Assembly (NCBI RefSeq): GCF_017565645.3 | Contig: NZ_CP086136.1 | Span: 186,001-250,000, forward strand | Source: Bradyrhizobium barranii subsp. barranii | GTDB taxonomy: Bacteria > Pseudomonadota > Alphaproteobacteria > Rhizobiales > Xanthobacteraceae | Direction: 5' to 3' | Length of the DNA stretch: 64,000 nt | In this document: positions 10,276 to 18,211 of the stretch, in pieces | Layout of the letters: every line of letters starts with the position of its first letter | Position numbering within the stretch: position 1 is the stretch's first letter | Made by a program: the position numbers and the translations under genes | The notes under the pieces: model-generated | Database searches by the model: none | The model's input: the letters and a program-made list of their open reading frames with translations, nothing else | Told to the model about the DNA's origin: nothing

Positions 10276-10417
10276 AACCCTCTCCCCTTGTGGGAGAGGG
10301 TGGCTCACCGCGCAGCGGTGAGACGGGTGAGGGGTATTTCTCCGCGAATTCTGAACTCGCGGAAGCATACCCCTCATCCGGCGCTTCGCGCCACCTTCTC
10401 CCACAAGGGGAGAAGGA
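10276..10417. repeat. Large palindromic intergenic repeat
   Basis: About 140-bp inverted structure between convergent nikR and the sedolisin gene. The left arm is CCCTCTCCCCTTGTGGGAGA and the right arm TCTCCCACAAGGGGAGAAGG. Inside are GGTGGC/GCCACC, CTCACCGC...GCGGTGAG, and CCCTCATCC paired with GGGTGAGGGG. This element type is common between Bradyrhizobium genes. It could terminate both genes. Confidence 0.8.
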
Positions 10418-10427
10418 AGAGACAACC

Positions 10428-12071
10428 TCACGCCGACAGCAAATTCTGCAGCGCTTCGCCGTTGGGGACGCCGAGGCCGGAGCAGGCGTCCCAGCCGGGG
10501 CCGGCCTTGTACATGCCGTGCAGATCGCCGGTGATGTCGTTATTGCCGACCGTGATGTCGCGGAACACGCCTTGCGTGTGCGAGGCATAGATCAGCGGGT
10601 TGATGAAGCCGACGGTCTTGCCGAATTTCTTCGTCGTCGCCTCGTTGATGCGGGCGATCAACCCCGCCATCAGCGGCGCCACGGCACTTGTGCCGCCGAT
10701 GGTGGTGCCGACGCCGTTGAGGAAGATCTGGTAACCGGTCGCAGGATCGGCATCGCCGGCAACATCGGGCACCCCGCGGCCGTTGTGATGCGTCGGTGAT
10801 TTCGGCACATGGGCCTGGGCCTGGTATTGTGGCCGCGGGAACACGACGCTGACACCGCCGCCGCCTGCGCCGCCCTGCGGCCCGCCGTTCCAGACCACCT
10901 CGTTGATCTGGCCGTTCGGCGCCTTCAGATTGGTGCCGCCGCAGGCGAGTGCAAACGGGCTCGAGGCCGGGAAATCTGCATGTGGCTTGCCGTCCCAGTC
11001 CGCACCCATGTCAGCCGAACCATTGTCGCCGGAGGCAACGCAGACGGTGACGCCCATCGCGGCGGCGTCGCGGATCGCCTCGTTCAGGCCGTCGACGAAT
11101 TGCTGCGAGCCTTCCTGGTCTTCCGGCCCGCCCCAGCTGATCGAGATCACCGAAGGTTTTCGCGCGGTGTCGTGGACGGCGGCCTTGACCGCATCGATGA
11201 AGCCGTTGGTGGTGTTGGGCGCGAAATAGACCACGATCCTGGCGCCGGGCGCGATCGCACCGGCCACCTCGATGTCGAGCACGACCTCGCCGTCGGCGTC
11301 GGAATGGCCGGGCTTGTTGGCGCCGCCGTCGACGCTCGCGGGTGCGATCTTCGGCATCGTGATGCCCGCCTTCTTGAAGAAGGTGCGCAGGTCTGACGTT
11401 TTGTAGCCGGCGCCCGTGGGATGGCCCTTCTGGTCGATGTCGTTGAGCTCGATGATGGCGATGCACTGGCCGGCGCCGGTCTCGCCGCCCGGGAAATTGT
11501 AGAGCTGGGCGATCTGATCGACCGAGAAGCTGCCGCCCTGCGCGGCGCGTGCGGCTGCGCCCTTCTGCGGCAGCTTGCGGCGGAAGTGGGGTTGCGCCAC
11601 CGGCCGGTTGTCCAGGCCGTGCACGCCGACCACGATACCTGCGAGCTCGGCCGGGATCTGCACGCTACCTTTACGCATGCGATGGGTCGCGCCCTCGTAT
11701 CTGACCTTGTTGAGCTTGACGCCGAAGGCTGCGCTCATGGCCTTCACCGTCCCGGTCAGCTTCACGGTGCGGGAGGCCAGATGCACGCTCTTGACGTTGA
11801 GATCGTGGTGATGAGCGAAATCGTCGATCTTGGCGACGTCGGCGGTATCCGCGCCCATCTCTGCGCCGAACTCGGCACGCGAGAGATACTGCCGCTCGCG
11901 CGGCGGTTGCGCGCCGAGCGTCATCACCTGCTCATCGTCGGCACGCTTCGCGCGCAGGCGGACGCTGATCTCGATTTCCTGCTTGGGATCGGCCGCACCG
12001 ACGAGCTTGGCCCCCTTCGGCAATTTCCGTGCGCTGTTCGCCAGCGTCACGCGCGTGGTCGAGCTTGCCAT
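10428..12071 (-). CDS. Sedolisin (S53) family serine-carboxyl peptidase, no signal peptide
   Basis: 547-aa peptidase. Residues ~20-160 resemble the pro-kumamolisin activation domain ('REEQYLSRAEFGA'-like region, 'TVKAMSAAFGVKL'), followed by the catalytic domain. The S53 residues are all present: Glu262 and Asp266 in 'GEVVLDIEVAGAIAP', Asp349 in 'SGDNGS', and Ser462 in 'IGGTSAVAPLMAG'; the Ca-site region 'FRDITVGNN' and 'GWDACSGLG' closes the protein. There is no N-terminal signal sequence, so it may act in the cytoplasm or leave by another route. The ATG at 12071 has GGAGGA 5-6 nt upstream, which decides against longer starts. It is divergent from the PNP-fold gene. Confidence 0.88.
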   Translation of the reverse strand: MASSTTRVTLANSARKLPKGAKLVGAADPKQEIEISVRLRAKRADDEQVMTLGAQPPRERQYLSRAEFGAEMGADTADVAKIDDFAHHHDLNVKSVHLASRTVKLTGTVKAMSAAFGVKLNKVRYEGATHRMRKGSVQIPAELAGIVVGVHGLDNRPVAQPHFRRKLPQKGAAARAAQGGSFSVDQIAQLYNFPGGETGAGQCIAIIELNDIDQKGHPTGAGYKTSDLRTFFKKAGITMPKIAPASVDGGANKPGHSDADGEVVLDIEVAGAIAPGARIVVYFAPNTTNGFIDAVKAAVHDTARKPSVISISWGGPEDQEGSQQFVDGLNEAIRDAAAMGVTVCVASGDNGSADMGADWDGKPHADFPASSPFALACGGTNLKAPNGQINEVVWNGGPQGGAGGGGVSVVFPRPQYQAQAHVPKSPTHHNGRGVPDVAGDADPATGYQIFLNGVGTTIGGTSAVAPLMAGLIARINEATTKKFGKTVGFINPLIYASHTQGVFRDITVGNNDITGDLHGMYKAGPGWDACSGLGVPNGEALQNLLSA

Positions 12072-12358
12072 GACTTCCTCCGTTTGTGATTGGAAGGCAG
12101 ATTGTCGCACCTCAACTATAGGTGTAATCTCGAACCCAAATTGGTTCAGGCATTTGAGCGATATTTTTTCAGAAAACCTCTTGTTTGGCAGGGGCAACAT
12201 CCGACTGGCTCAGATCGGCACGGAATCGGTCAATATTCACGACCATTCGACGACAAGGATTTCGATTTAAAATTGCAACCGTTGGCTTGTCTGGCCGACC
12301 AACGGAAGACGTTTGTCGAAATCAGACGTCTGGAAATCAATTTGGCGGAGACAATGCG
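12072..12358. promoter_or_regulatory. AT-richer divergent promoter region of the peptidase/PNP cluster
   Basis: A 287-bp gap between divergent genes, visibly lower in GC than the surrounding DNA (for example GATATTTTTTCAG and GATTTAAAATTGC). It holds the palindrome CCAAATTGG near 12135, an inverted repeat CCGTTGG (12279-12285) / CCAACGG (12299-12305), and AGACGT-type repeats at 12307-12332. No -35/-10 pair was assigned with certainty. Confidence 0.45.
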
Positions 12359-13531
12359 ATGCGTGCTGACCGCAAATGGGTTGAGAGAAATCTCGGTTTC
12401 GATCCGATCACGACGCCACCCCCGCCCGACACCTTCGCGGTGAAACGCGTGGCCAAGGGCGCGGTGAAGAAATCCGCGAAGGTCACGACCGAGGACTTTC
12501 GGCGCGAGATCATCGATTTCGATTCCGAATCGAGCGAGGGCCGCGAGTTCATGGCCTTCTCGACCTCGACCGGGCTGTCGCGCTTCACCGACATTGCCTG
12601 GCCGAAAGGGCTGGCGCCGCAAACTGGGCCGAAGCCGAAGGGCAACGGCAAGGGACCGCTGCCGCGCGCCGACGTGCTGGTCGTGACCTGGACCGTCGAC
12701 GAAGGGCACGCCCTCAGCCGCGTGCTGACGCCGGGCAAGGACTCCCGCAACGATTACCTACCCTACACGCACAATTACGCGGCCATCTCCAAGAAGATGC
12801 GCAACGGCTGTCCGGCCAAGGAGCTGAAACGGCTCGGCACCTACTGGACCACCACGATCGGCAAGAAGAAGGTCGTGATCTTCAAATCCGATTCGCACAT
12901 GTCGCAGGACGGCCCGCAGCTGCCGAACATCGACGTCTGGCGCCAGATCATCACCGAGGTGCAGCCGACGCTCGTCATCACCACGGGCACGGCCGGCGGC
13001 ATCGGCAAGGAATTCGAGGTCGGCGACGTCGTCGTCAGCCCGATCGTTCGCTTCGACTGCCTATCGAAGTTCAAGAAGCAGCCGTTCGCGCAGGAGCATT
13101 TTTCCAGCAGATCCGCCGTGACGAAGAAGTTCGCGCAGGCCAAGACGCTGTTCAAGGCCAATGCCGGGCAATTGCCGAAGGACAATACAAGGGCGCCGAA
13201 GATCTTCGTCGTGAAGCCGAGCGGCCTGTCCTCCTCCGTGGTCACCACCGACTTCTTCGGCTTCGACACCTCGGACGACCACTTCCATCTCCAGGGGCTC
13301 GGCGACGTCTCGGAAATGGGCGATGCCATCCTTGGCCTGGTCGCGCAGGAGATGGGCGACAAGGCGCCGCGCTGGCTCGCGATCCGCAACGTCTCCGATC
13401 CGCAGATCAAGGCCGAAGGCACCCTGCAGCAGCAGGAGCAGATCGCCGCCCAGATCTACAAGGGGTTCGGCCGCTGGAGCACGGTCTGTAGCGCCATCAC
13501 CTGCTGGGCCAGCATCGCGGCGGAGCCTTGA
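12359..13531 (+). CDS. Nucleoside phosphorylase/nucleosidase-fold protein (PNP_UDP superfamily)
   Basis: 390-aa protein. Residues 1-100 are a charged, Pro-rich extension ('TTPPPPDTFAVKRVAKGAVKK'), and ~100-390 are a PNP/UDP-phosphorylase fold. 'LVITTGTAGGIGKEFEVGDVVVSP' (TGTAGG at 209-214) is the family phosphate/ribose loop. 'SEMGDAILGLVAQE' (Glu318-Gly320) stands where MTAN-like enzymes have the ribose-binding Met-Glu, and 'WLAIRNVSDP' carries the catalytic Asp347 as in RxxSD. Large inserts set it apart from housekeeping PNP or MTAN. The ATG follows GGCGGAG by 8 nt. Cleavage of a nucleoside, nucleotide or NAD-like molecule is inferred; the substrate is unknown. The stop overlaps a possible TTG start of the S8 gene. 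Confidence 0.72.
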   Translation: MRADRKWVERNLGFDPITTPPPPDTFAVKRVAKGAVKKSAKVTTEDFRREIIDFDSESSEGREFMAFSTSTGLSRFTDIAWPKGLAPQTGPKPKGNGKGPLPRADVLVVTWTVDEGHALSRVLTPGKDSRNDYLPYTHNYAAISKKMRNGCPAKELKRLGTYWTTTIGKKKVVIFKSDSHMSQDGPQLPNIDVWRQIITEVQPTLVITTGTAGGIGKEFEVGDVVVSPIVRFDCLSKFKKQPFAQEHFSSRSAVTKKFAQAKTLFKANAGQLPKDNTRAPKIFVVKPSGLSSSVVTTDFFGFDTSDDHFHLQGLGDVSEMGDAILGLVAQEMGDKAPRWLAIRNVSDPQIKAEGTLQQQEQIAAQIYKGFGRWSTVCSAITCWASIAAEP

Positions 13532-13596
13532 GCCGAGCGATCCGGCCAGCGCAGACGACAAAGGACGGGCGATCAATCAGGGAAAGTGGAACGGCC

Positions 13597-15624
13597 ATGG
13601 CGCAGATCACGATCAACGGCATCACGATCGATCCTTCGGCTCCGCACGCGGAACGCGCCGCGCTGTCGCTGGATCATGCGAATGCGAAGGAATCCGACTA
13701 CATCATCGTGCAGACCAACCAGCCGCTCAACGCCGAGCGCAGAGGGCAGCTCGCCAAGGCCGGCGCCGAGATCCTGGAAGCCGTCCCGGGCAGCGCCGTC
13801 ATCTGTCACTTTCCAGCGGCCGGGCTCGACAAGGTGCGGAAACTGCCGTTCGTGACATGGGCAGACCTCTACCCGGGCATCGTGAAGATCGCGCCGGCAC
13901 TGCGCAACCTTCACACCCAACCCGGAGGCGTCGCTGCGGCGCGCGCGCTTGCGGCAAAGCCGGCGGCGCTCGACCGCACCAGCGTGACCGTCGACGTCAT
14001 GCTCCACCGCAATGTCGGCGTGAAGGCCGCTGCAAAGAAGATCGCGGAAGCGGCGCATGTGCAGCTTGACGACGTCGTTCCGGGCACGGCCAAGGTGCGT
14101 GTGACGCTGAAGATGCGCCGTCTTGCCGACGTCGCGGCGCTCGACGAGGTGCGCAGCGTCGAGAAGGTCTTTCCACGCAAGCTGCTCAACAACATCGCGC
14201 GGGGCATTCTTCGCGTTCCCGCGGCGACGCCGAGCAATGGCGGCGAAGGCGCGGGCGAGATCATCGCGATCGCCGATACCGGTTTCGACAAGGGATCGAC
14301 CACGAACACGCACCCGGCCTTCAAGGGGCGCGTCAAGAAGCTCTACGCGCTCGGCCGGCCGGGACGCAAAGACGATCCTGATGGTCACGGCACCCATGTC
14401 GCGGGTTCTGCCCTCGGCGACGGCGTATCGAAAAGCGACGGCCCGATCCGCGGCACGGCTCCCGGCGCCAAGCTGGTTCTGCAATCCGTGCTCGACAGCG
14501 GCGGCAATCTCGGCGGCCTGCCCGACAGCCTCGATGCGCTGTTCGGCCCGCCCTACAAGACGGACAAGGCGCGAATCCATTCCAACTCCTGGGGCAGCGT
14601 CGGAAATTTCGGCGTGTACGACTCCCAGGCCAACGAGCTCGACACGTTCGTCTACGCGCACCGCGACATGCTGATCTGCTTCGCCGCCGGAAATGAGGGC
14701 AGCGACAAGGATGGCAATGGCCAGGTCGACCCCAACTCCGTTACACCGCCCGGGACCGCCAAGAACTGCCTCACCATCGGCGCCTGCGAGAACAATCGTC
14801 CCAACGAGGCCATGACCTATGGCGAGGCGTGGCCGGACGATTTTCCAGCCCTTCCCATCAACCCTGATGCTGTCGCCAACAATCCCGAAGGAATGGTGGC
14901 CTTCAGCAGCCGGGGACCCACCAACGACGAACGCATCAAGCCTGACGTCGTGGCGCCGGGATCCTTCATCCTGTCGACGCGCTCCCGCGCCACGAAATCG
15001 ACGGGATGGAAGCCCTCGAAGGACCCGCTCTACATGTTCGAGGGCGGCACTAGCATGGCGACGCCCCTGGTGGCCGGATGTGTCGCCGTGGTCCGGGCAT
15101 TCCTAAGGAAAAGCCAGGGACTGAAGTCGCCGAGCGCTGCGCTGCTCAAGGCGCTCATCATCAACGGAGCGCGCAGTCTTGCCGGACAATACAATCCCTC
15201 GGAGGCGGGCTCCGTCGCGAACAACAGTCAGGGCTTCGGCCGGGTCGACGTCCAGGCCGTGGTCGGCCCGCTCGCTGCGAAGGAAGCCTTGCAGTTCTTC
15301 GACGAGAAGAAAAAGCTGGACGCCGGCGACCGCGAAGACCGCACGGTGACGATACCCGCGGGAGGCCGTCGCCTGAAGGTGACGCTGGTCTGGACCGATC
15401 CGCCCGGCGAAGGCCTGCAAAGCGACCTCGATCTCGTCGTGGTGGCCAACAAGCAGGAACGCCATGGCAACATGCCGGCCGGCTCGAAGGACTTCGACCG
15501 CCGGAACAATGTCGAGCAGGTCATCTTCGAGAATCTGCCAGCAGGCGAAGCGGTGATATCGGTCATCGCTCATTCCATCGCCGTCGCGCCGCAGAACTAC
15601 GCCCTCGTCATCAGGGTAAGCTAG
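13597..15624 (+). CDS. Subtilisin-like (S8) serine peptidase with duplicated N-terminal domain, no signal peptide
   Basis: 675-aa peptidase. The catalytic triad is Asp227 ('IIAIADTGFD'), His264 ('DGHGTHVAGS') and Ser486 ('GGTSMATPLVAG'), with oxyanion Asn365 ('FAAGNEG'). The C-terminal ~110 residues form a jelly-roll-like domain ('VTLVWTDPPGEGLQSDLDLVV') as in KP-43-type subtilases. Residues ~33-100 and ~128-195 look like two copies of one small alpha/beta module resembling I9 propeptides. No secretion signal is visible. The ATG at 13597 is preceded by GTGGA; a TTG at 13528 overlapping the upstream stop would add 23 residues. Probably co-transcribed with the PNP-fold gene. Confidence 0.87.
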   Translation: MAQITINGITIDPSAPHAERAALSLDHANAKESDYIIVQTNQPLNAERRGQLAKAGAEILEAVPGSAVICHFPAAGLDKVRKLPFVTWADLYPGIVKIAPALRNLHTQPGGVAAARALAAKPAALDRTSVTVDVMLHRNVGVKAAAKKIAEAAHVQLDDVVPGTAKVRVTLKMRRLADVAALDEVRSVEKVFPRKLLNNIARGILRVPAATPSNGGEGAGEIIAIADTGFDKGSTTNTHPAFKGRVKKLYALGRPGRKDDPDGHGTHVAGSALGDGVSKSDGPIRGTAPGAKLVLQSVLDSGGNLGGLPDSLDALFGPPYKTDKARIHSNSWGSVGNFGVYDSQANELDTFVYAHRDMLICFAAGNEGSDKDGNGQVDPNSVTPPGTAKNCLTIGACENNRPNEAMTYGEAWPDDFPALPINPDAVANNPEGMVAFSSRGPTNDERIKPDVVAPGSFILSTRSRATKSTGWKPSKDPLYMFEGGTSMATPLVAGCVAVVRAFLRKSQGLKSPSAALLKALIINGARSLAGQYNPSEAGSVANNSQGFGRVDVQAVVGPLAAKEALQFFDEKKKLDAGDREDRTVTIPAGGRRLKVTLVWTDPPGEGLQSDLDLVVVANKQERHGNMPAGSKDFDRRNNVEQVIFENLPAGEAVISVIAHSIAVAPQNYALVIRVS

Positions 15625-15626
15625 AG

Positions 15627-15767
15627 CGTCTTCAAGCGAAGTGGCTGCTCGCGTCAAGAAGACGCCTCAAAACAACAGCCCGAAGCTTCCGTTCTGATTC
15701 ACTCAGAACCCAAGCTCCAGGCGCGGCAATCTGCCCCGGAAGGCTCGACCTCTTGTCGAACCTTCCG
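15627..15767. terminator. Series of three inverted repeats after the S8 peptidase gene
   Basis: Three potential hairpins lie in the 187-bp gap: GCGTCTTC/GAAGACGC (15627-15634 with 15658-15665), GTTCTGA/TCAGAAC (15691-15697 with 15703-15709), and a 13-bp arm pair at 15737-15749 and 15755-15767 (CGGAAGGCTCGAC/GTCGAACCTTCCG, one G-T pair). The first could end the peptidase transcript. The last stands 44 bp before the next ATG and could be a terminator or a 5'-leader structure. No T tract follows any of them. Confidence 0.4.
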
Positions 15768-15811
15768 CGCATGTCTACCTCTCGCGGGTGGTTTTGCTGA
15801 GAGGTACTCCG

Positions 15812-16552
15812 ATGCTCGATGCCGCCGTAAAGGCGCTGTCGCAATTGATCTCGCCGCCGATGCGCTCGATCCTGTGGCGATCGATCGGGCTTGCACTGGT
15901 CCTGATCATCGTGCTGGCGATCGGCTTGCAGCGGCTGCTGAGCTGGTTTGCGACCTATGGTGAGGTCTGGCTGGAAGGCCTGCTCGGGCCGAGCTGGCAT
16001 TCCTCGCTCGAGGTCCTCGCCTGGATCGTCTCGATCACGGCGGGCCTCGGCGTCGTGTTCGGCGGCGTGTTCCTGATGCCTGCGATCACCTCGCTGGTGG
16101 CGAGCCTGTTCGTCGACGACGTCGCCGACATCGTCGAGCGCGAGCACTATCCCGCCGAGCGGCCGGGCGCTGCGCTGCCGTTCAGCCAGGCGATCTACGA
16201 GGGCGTCAAGACCGCGCTGCTGACGATCGTGGTCTATCTGGTGGCGTTGCCGCTGGTCCTGTTCGCTGGTGCCGGATTCCTGATCTTCTTCGTCGCCGCC
16301 GCCTGGCTACTCGGGCGCGAATATTTCGAGCTCGCCGCGATGCGCTTCCGTTCGCCGGAGGAAGCCAAGGCGATGCGGCGCGACAACGCCGCGACCATCT
16401 TCACCGCCGGCCTTTTCATTGCGGCCTTCGTCTCGATCCCGATCGTCAATCTGGCGACGCCGATCTTCGGCATGGCGTTCATGGTCCACATGCACAAGCG
16501 CCTGTCGGGGCCGCGGCCCGAGCTGATCGAGCCGGCGCGGCAGATGCGGTGA
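15812..16552 (+). CDS. CysZ/EI24-family membrane protein
   Basis: 246-aa inner-membrane protein with four to six hydrophobic segments ('LALVLIIVLAIGLQRLLSWF', 'VVYLVALPLVLFAGAGFLIFF', 'AATIFTAGLFIAAFVSIPIVNL'). The pattern 'LGREYFELAAMR' followed by a final pair of helices and 'MAFMVHMHKRL' is typical of the EI24/CysZ-like family; E. coli CysZ assists sulfate uptake. No sulfate genes are adjacent, so the substrate is uncertain. The ATG at 15812 was preferred over one at 15788 because GAGAGG lies 8 nt upstream of it. Confidence 0.75.
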   Translation: MLDAAVKALSQLISPPMRSILWRSIGLALVLIIVLAIGLQRLLSWFATYGEVWLEGLLGPSWHSSLEVLAWIVSITAGLGVVFGGVFLMPAITSLVASLFVDDVADIVEREHYPAERPGAALPFSQAIYEGVKTALLTIVVYLVALPLVLFAGAGFLIFFVAAAWLLGREYFELAAMRFRSPEEAKAMRRDNAATIFTAGLFIAAFVSIPIVNLATPIFGMAFMVHMHKRLSGPRPELIEPARQMR

Positions 16553-16555
16553 GGC

Positions 16556-16591
16556 CTCTCAGCTTACCTCTCAGTTCACTTCTCAGTTCAC
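16556..16591 (-). repeat. 12-bp tandem repeat repeating the stop codon of the MFS gene
   Basis: Read on the minus strand, three 12-bp units follow in phase: GTGAACTGAGAA, GTGAACTGAGAG and GTAAGCTGAGAG. Each carries a TGA in the reading frame of the efflux gene, so the gene has one used and two further in-frame stops (at 16583, 16571 and 16559 on the plus coordinates). The gap to the convergent CysZ-like gene is only 30 bp and consists of this array. Confidence 0.85.
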
Positions 16592-18211
16592 TTGCACCCC
16601 GCATTTGCGCAGCAGCATCTTGGCGAAACCGAACGGCGCCGGCGTGAACGGGCCCGGTGGCGCCCGGGTGATCAGTGCGACGACGCCGAGCGCGACCATC
16701 GCGAGCCAGAAGCACAGCCAGAAGCCGTCGATATAGGCGAGCACATTGGCCTCTCGCTGCACCAGGCCCGCGAGCGCGCCGAACGCGCGCGCCTGCGCCA
16801 TGCCGGTGCCATGGGCCGCGAAGTAATCGGCGAGCTGCTTGAGCCTACCCACCACGTCGGCATTGCCGACCACAAGGTCCTGGCCGAGATAGAAGGAATG
16901 GACCTGCTCGCGCACGCGCAGCCACGTTCCCATCAGCGCCACGCCGATCTCGGCACCGCCGAGTCGCATGATCTGGATGTAGGCGGCAAAGGAGGTGGCA
17001 CGGCTCGGATCGGCGTTCGACAGCAGCGTGATGATGAGCGGCAGCAGGATCAGCGACTGCCCGATCGCCTGGAGCAGCACGATGCCGACAAAATCCTCGC
17101 GCGCCCAGACATGGCTGAGCTGCGTGCCCCAGAGATTCGCCGCGGCAAAGCAGGCAAAGCCCAGCACCACGACGAGCCGCGTATCGAAATGCCGCAGCAG
17201 CCAGATCGAGATCGGCACCAGCACGAACATCGGCAGCGCACCATAGGTGAGCAGCAACATCCCGCTCTGCTCCGGCCGGAGCAGAACGACATTGCCGAGG
17301 AAATTCGGCACCAGCGACGAGTTGGAGAGGCTGGTCAGCGTGTAGAGCAGGATCAAGACCAGCCCCAACCCGACATTGCGCGAGAACAGCACGTTCACAT
17401 GCGCCCAGGGCCGTCGCACCAGCGCCTCGTTGACGAGGAAGCCTGCGAACAGCACCACACCGCTGACGAGCAGCGCCATCACCGTGCCGGAGCCGAGCCA
17501 GTCCAGGCGATTGCCCTGATCGAGGCCGGCATAGATCATCGAGACCGCGGCGCCGAGCAGCAGCATGCCGCCCCAATCGGCCTCGTGCAGCAGCGTGCGG
17601 TTCACCGGCTCGCTCGGCGTGCCCAGATAAACCATCAGGCCCATCAAAGGCGCGATCACGACGCTCTGCCAGTACAACCATTGCCAGCCGAGATGGTCGA
17701 CATAGAAGCCGACCAGGGAGCTCGACGTATCCAGCGCAAAGCCGACCCGGATCGAATAGAGCGAGATCGCCGGCACCCACCATCGGATCGGCAGGTTTCG
17801 TAGCACGATCATGAGCGTCGCAGGCACGAAGGTGCCGAGCAGCAGGCCATGCACGACGCTGAGCGCGAGCAGCGTCGGATAATCGTGCACGAAGGGAATG
17901 ATCAGCGACACCACGGCGTAGACGAGGCTCGGGATGCCGAGCACGCGGCGCAGGCCGAACACCGTCGCGAGCCACGCCACCGCCGGCGCAATCAGGATCT
18001 GCGAGCCGATGCCGGCGGTCGAAAGCCAGGCGCCCTCGTCGAACGAGAGCGAGAACGCACCGCGCAGGTCCGGCAGGCCGACCGTGGTCAGCCGGCTGTC
18101 GAAATTGGCGAGGAACGAGCCGAGCAGCACCGCCGCCACGGCAAACAACGGCTGTGGCGCGATGCCGCCGCGCGAGAGAGGTCCGCGGCCGGCATCGTCA
18201 TTTTCCGCCAT
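16583..18211 (-). CDS. MFS drug efflux permease, DHA2/EmrB-like
   Basis: 542-aa inner-membrane proton antiporter with about 14 predicted TM segments, the layout of the DHA2 (EmrB/QacA) group. The N-terminal helix 'PLFAVAAVLLGSFLANFDSRLTTVGLPDLRGAF' aligns with the EmrB start. It should form a tripartite pump with the adaptor encoded just upstream and a TolC-type channel encoded elsewhere. The start ATG at 18211 overlaps the adaptor gene's 3' end by 14 bp, indicating coupling. Substrate unknown. The C-terminal end overlaps the 12-bp stop-codon array. Confidence 0.88.
   Translation of the reverse strand: MAENDDAGRGPLSRGGIAPQPLFAVAAVLLGSFLANFDSRLTTVGLPDLRGAFSLSFDEGAWLSTAGIGSQILIAPAVAWLATVFGLRRVLGIPSLVYAVVSLIIPFVHDYPTLLALSVVHGLLLGTFVPATLMIVLRNLPIRWWVPAISLYSIRVGFALDTSSSLVGFYVDHLGWQWLYWQSVVIAPLMGLMVYLGTPSEPVNRTLLHEADWGGMLLLGAAVSMIYAGLDQGNRLDWLGSGTVMALLVSGVVLFAGFLVNEALVRRPWAHVNVLFSRNVGLGLVLILLYTLTSLSNSSLVPNFLGNVVLLRPEQSGMLLLTYGALPMFVLVPISIWLLRHFDTRLVVVLGFACFAAANLWGTQLSHVWAREDFVGIVLLQAIGQSLILLPLIITLLSNADPSRATSFAAYIQIMRLGGAEIGVALMGTWLRVREQVHSFYLGQDLVVGNADVVGRLKQLADYFAAHGTGMAQARAFGALAGLVQREANVLAYIDGFWLCFWLAMVALGVVALITRAPPGPFTPAPFGFAKMLLRKCGVQVN

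Noticed and set aside
10428..15624. Peptidase/PNP cluster as a recent transposon-borne insertion.
   Set aside because: No transposase, integrase, tRNA or flanking direct repeats were seen; the codon use of the genes looks like that of the host.
16592..17803. A 403-codon plus-strand frame opposite the MFS permease.
   Set aside because: Antisense shadow rich in His/Gln/Arg with no domain; the minus-strand MFS protein is clear.
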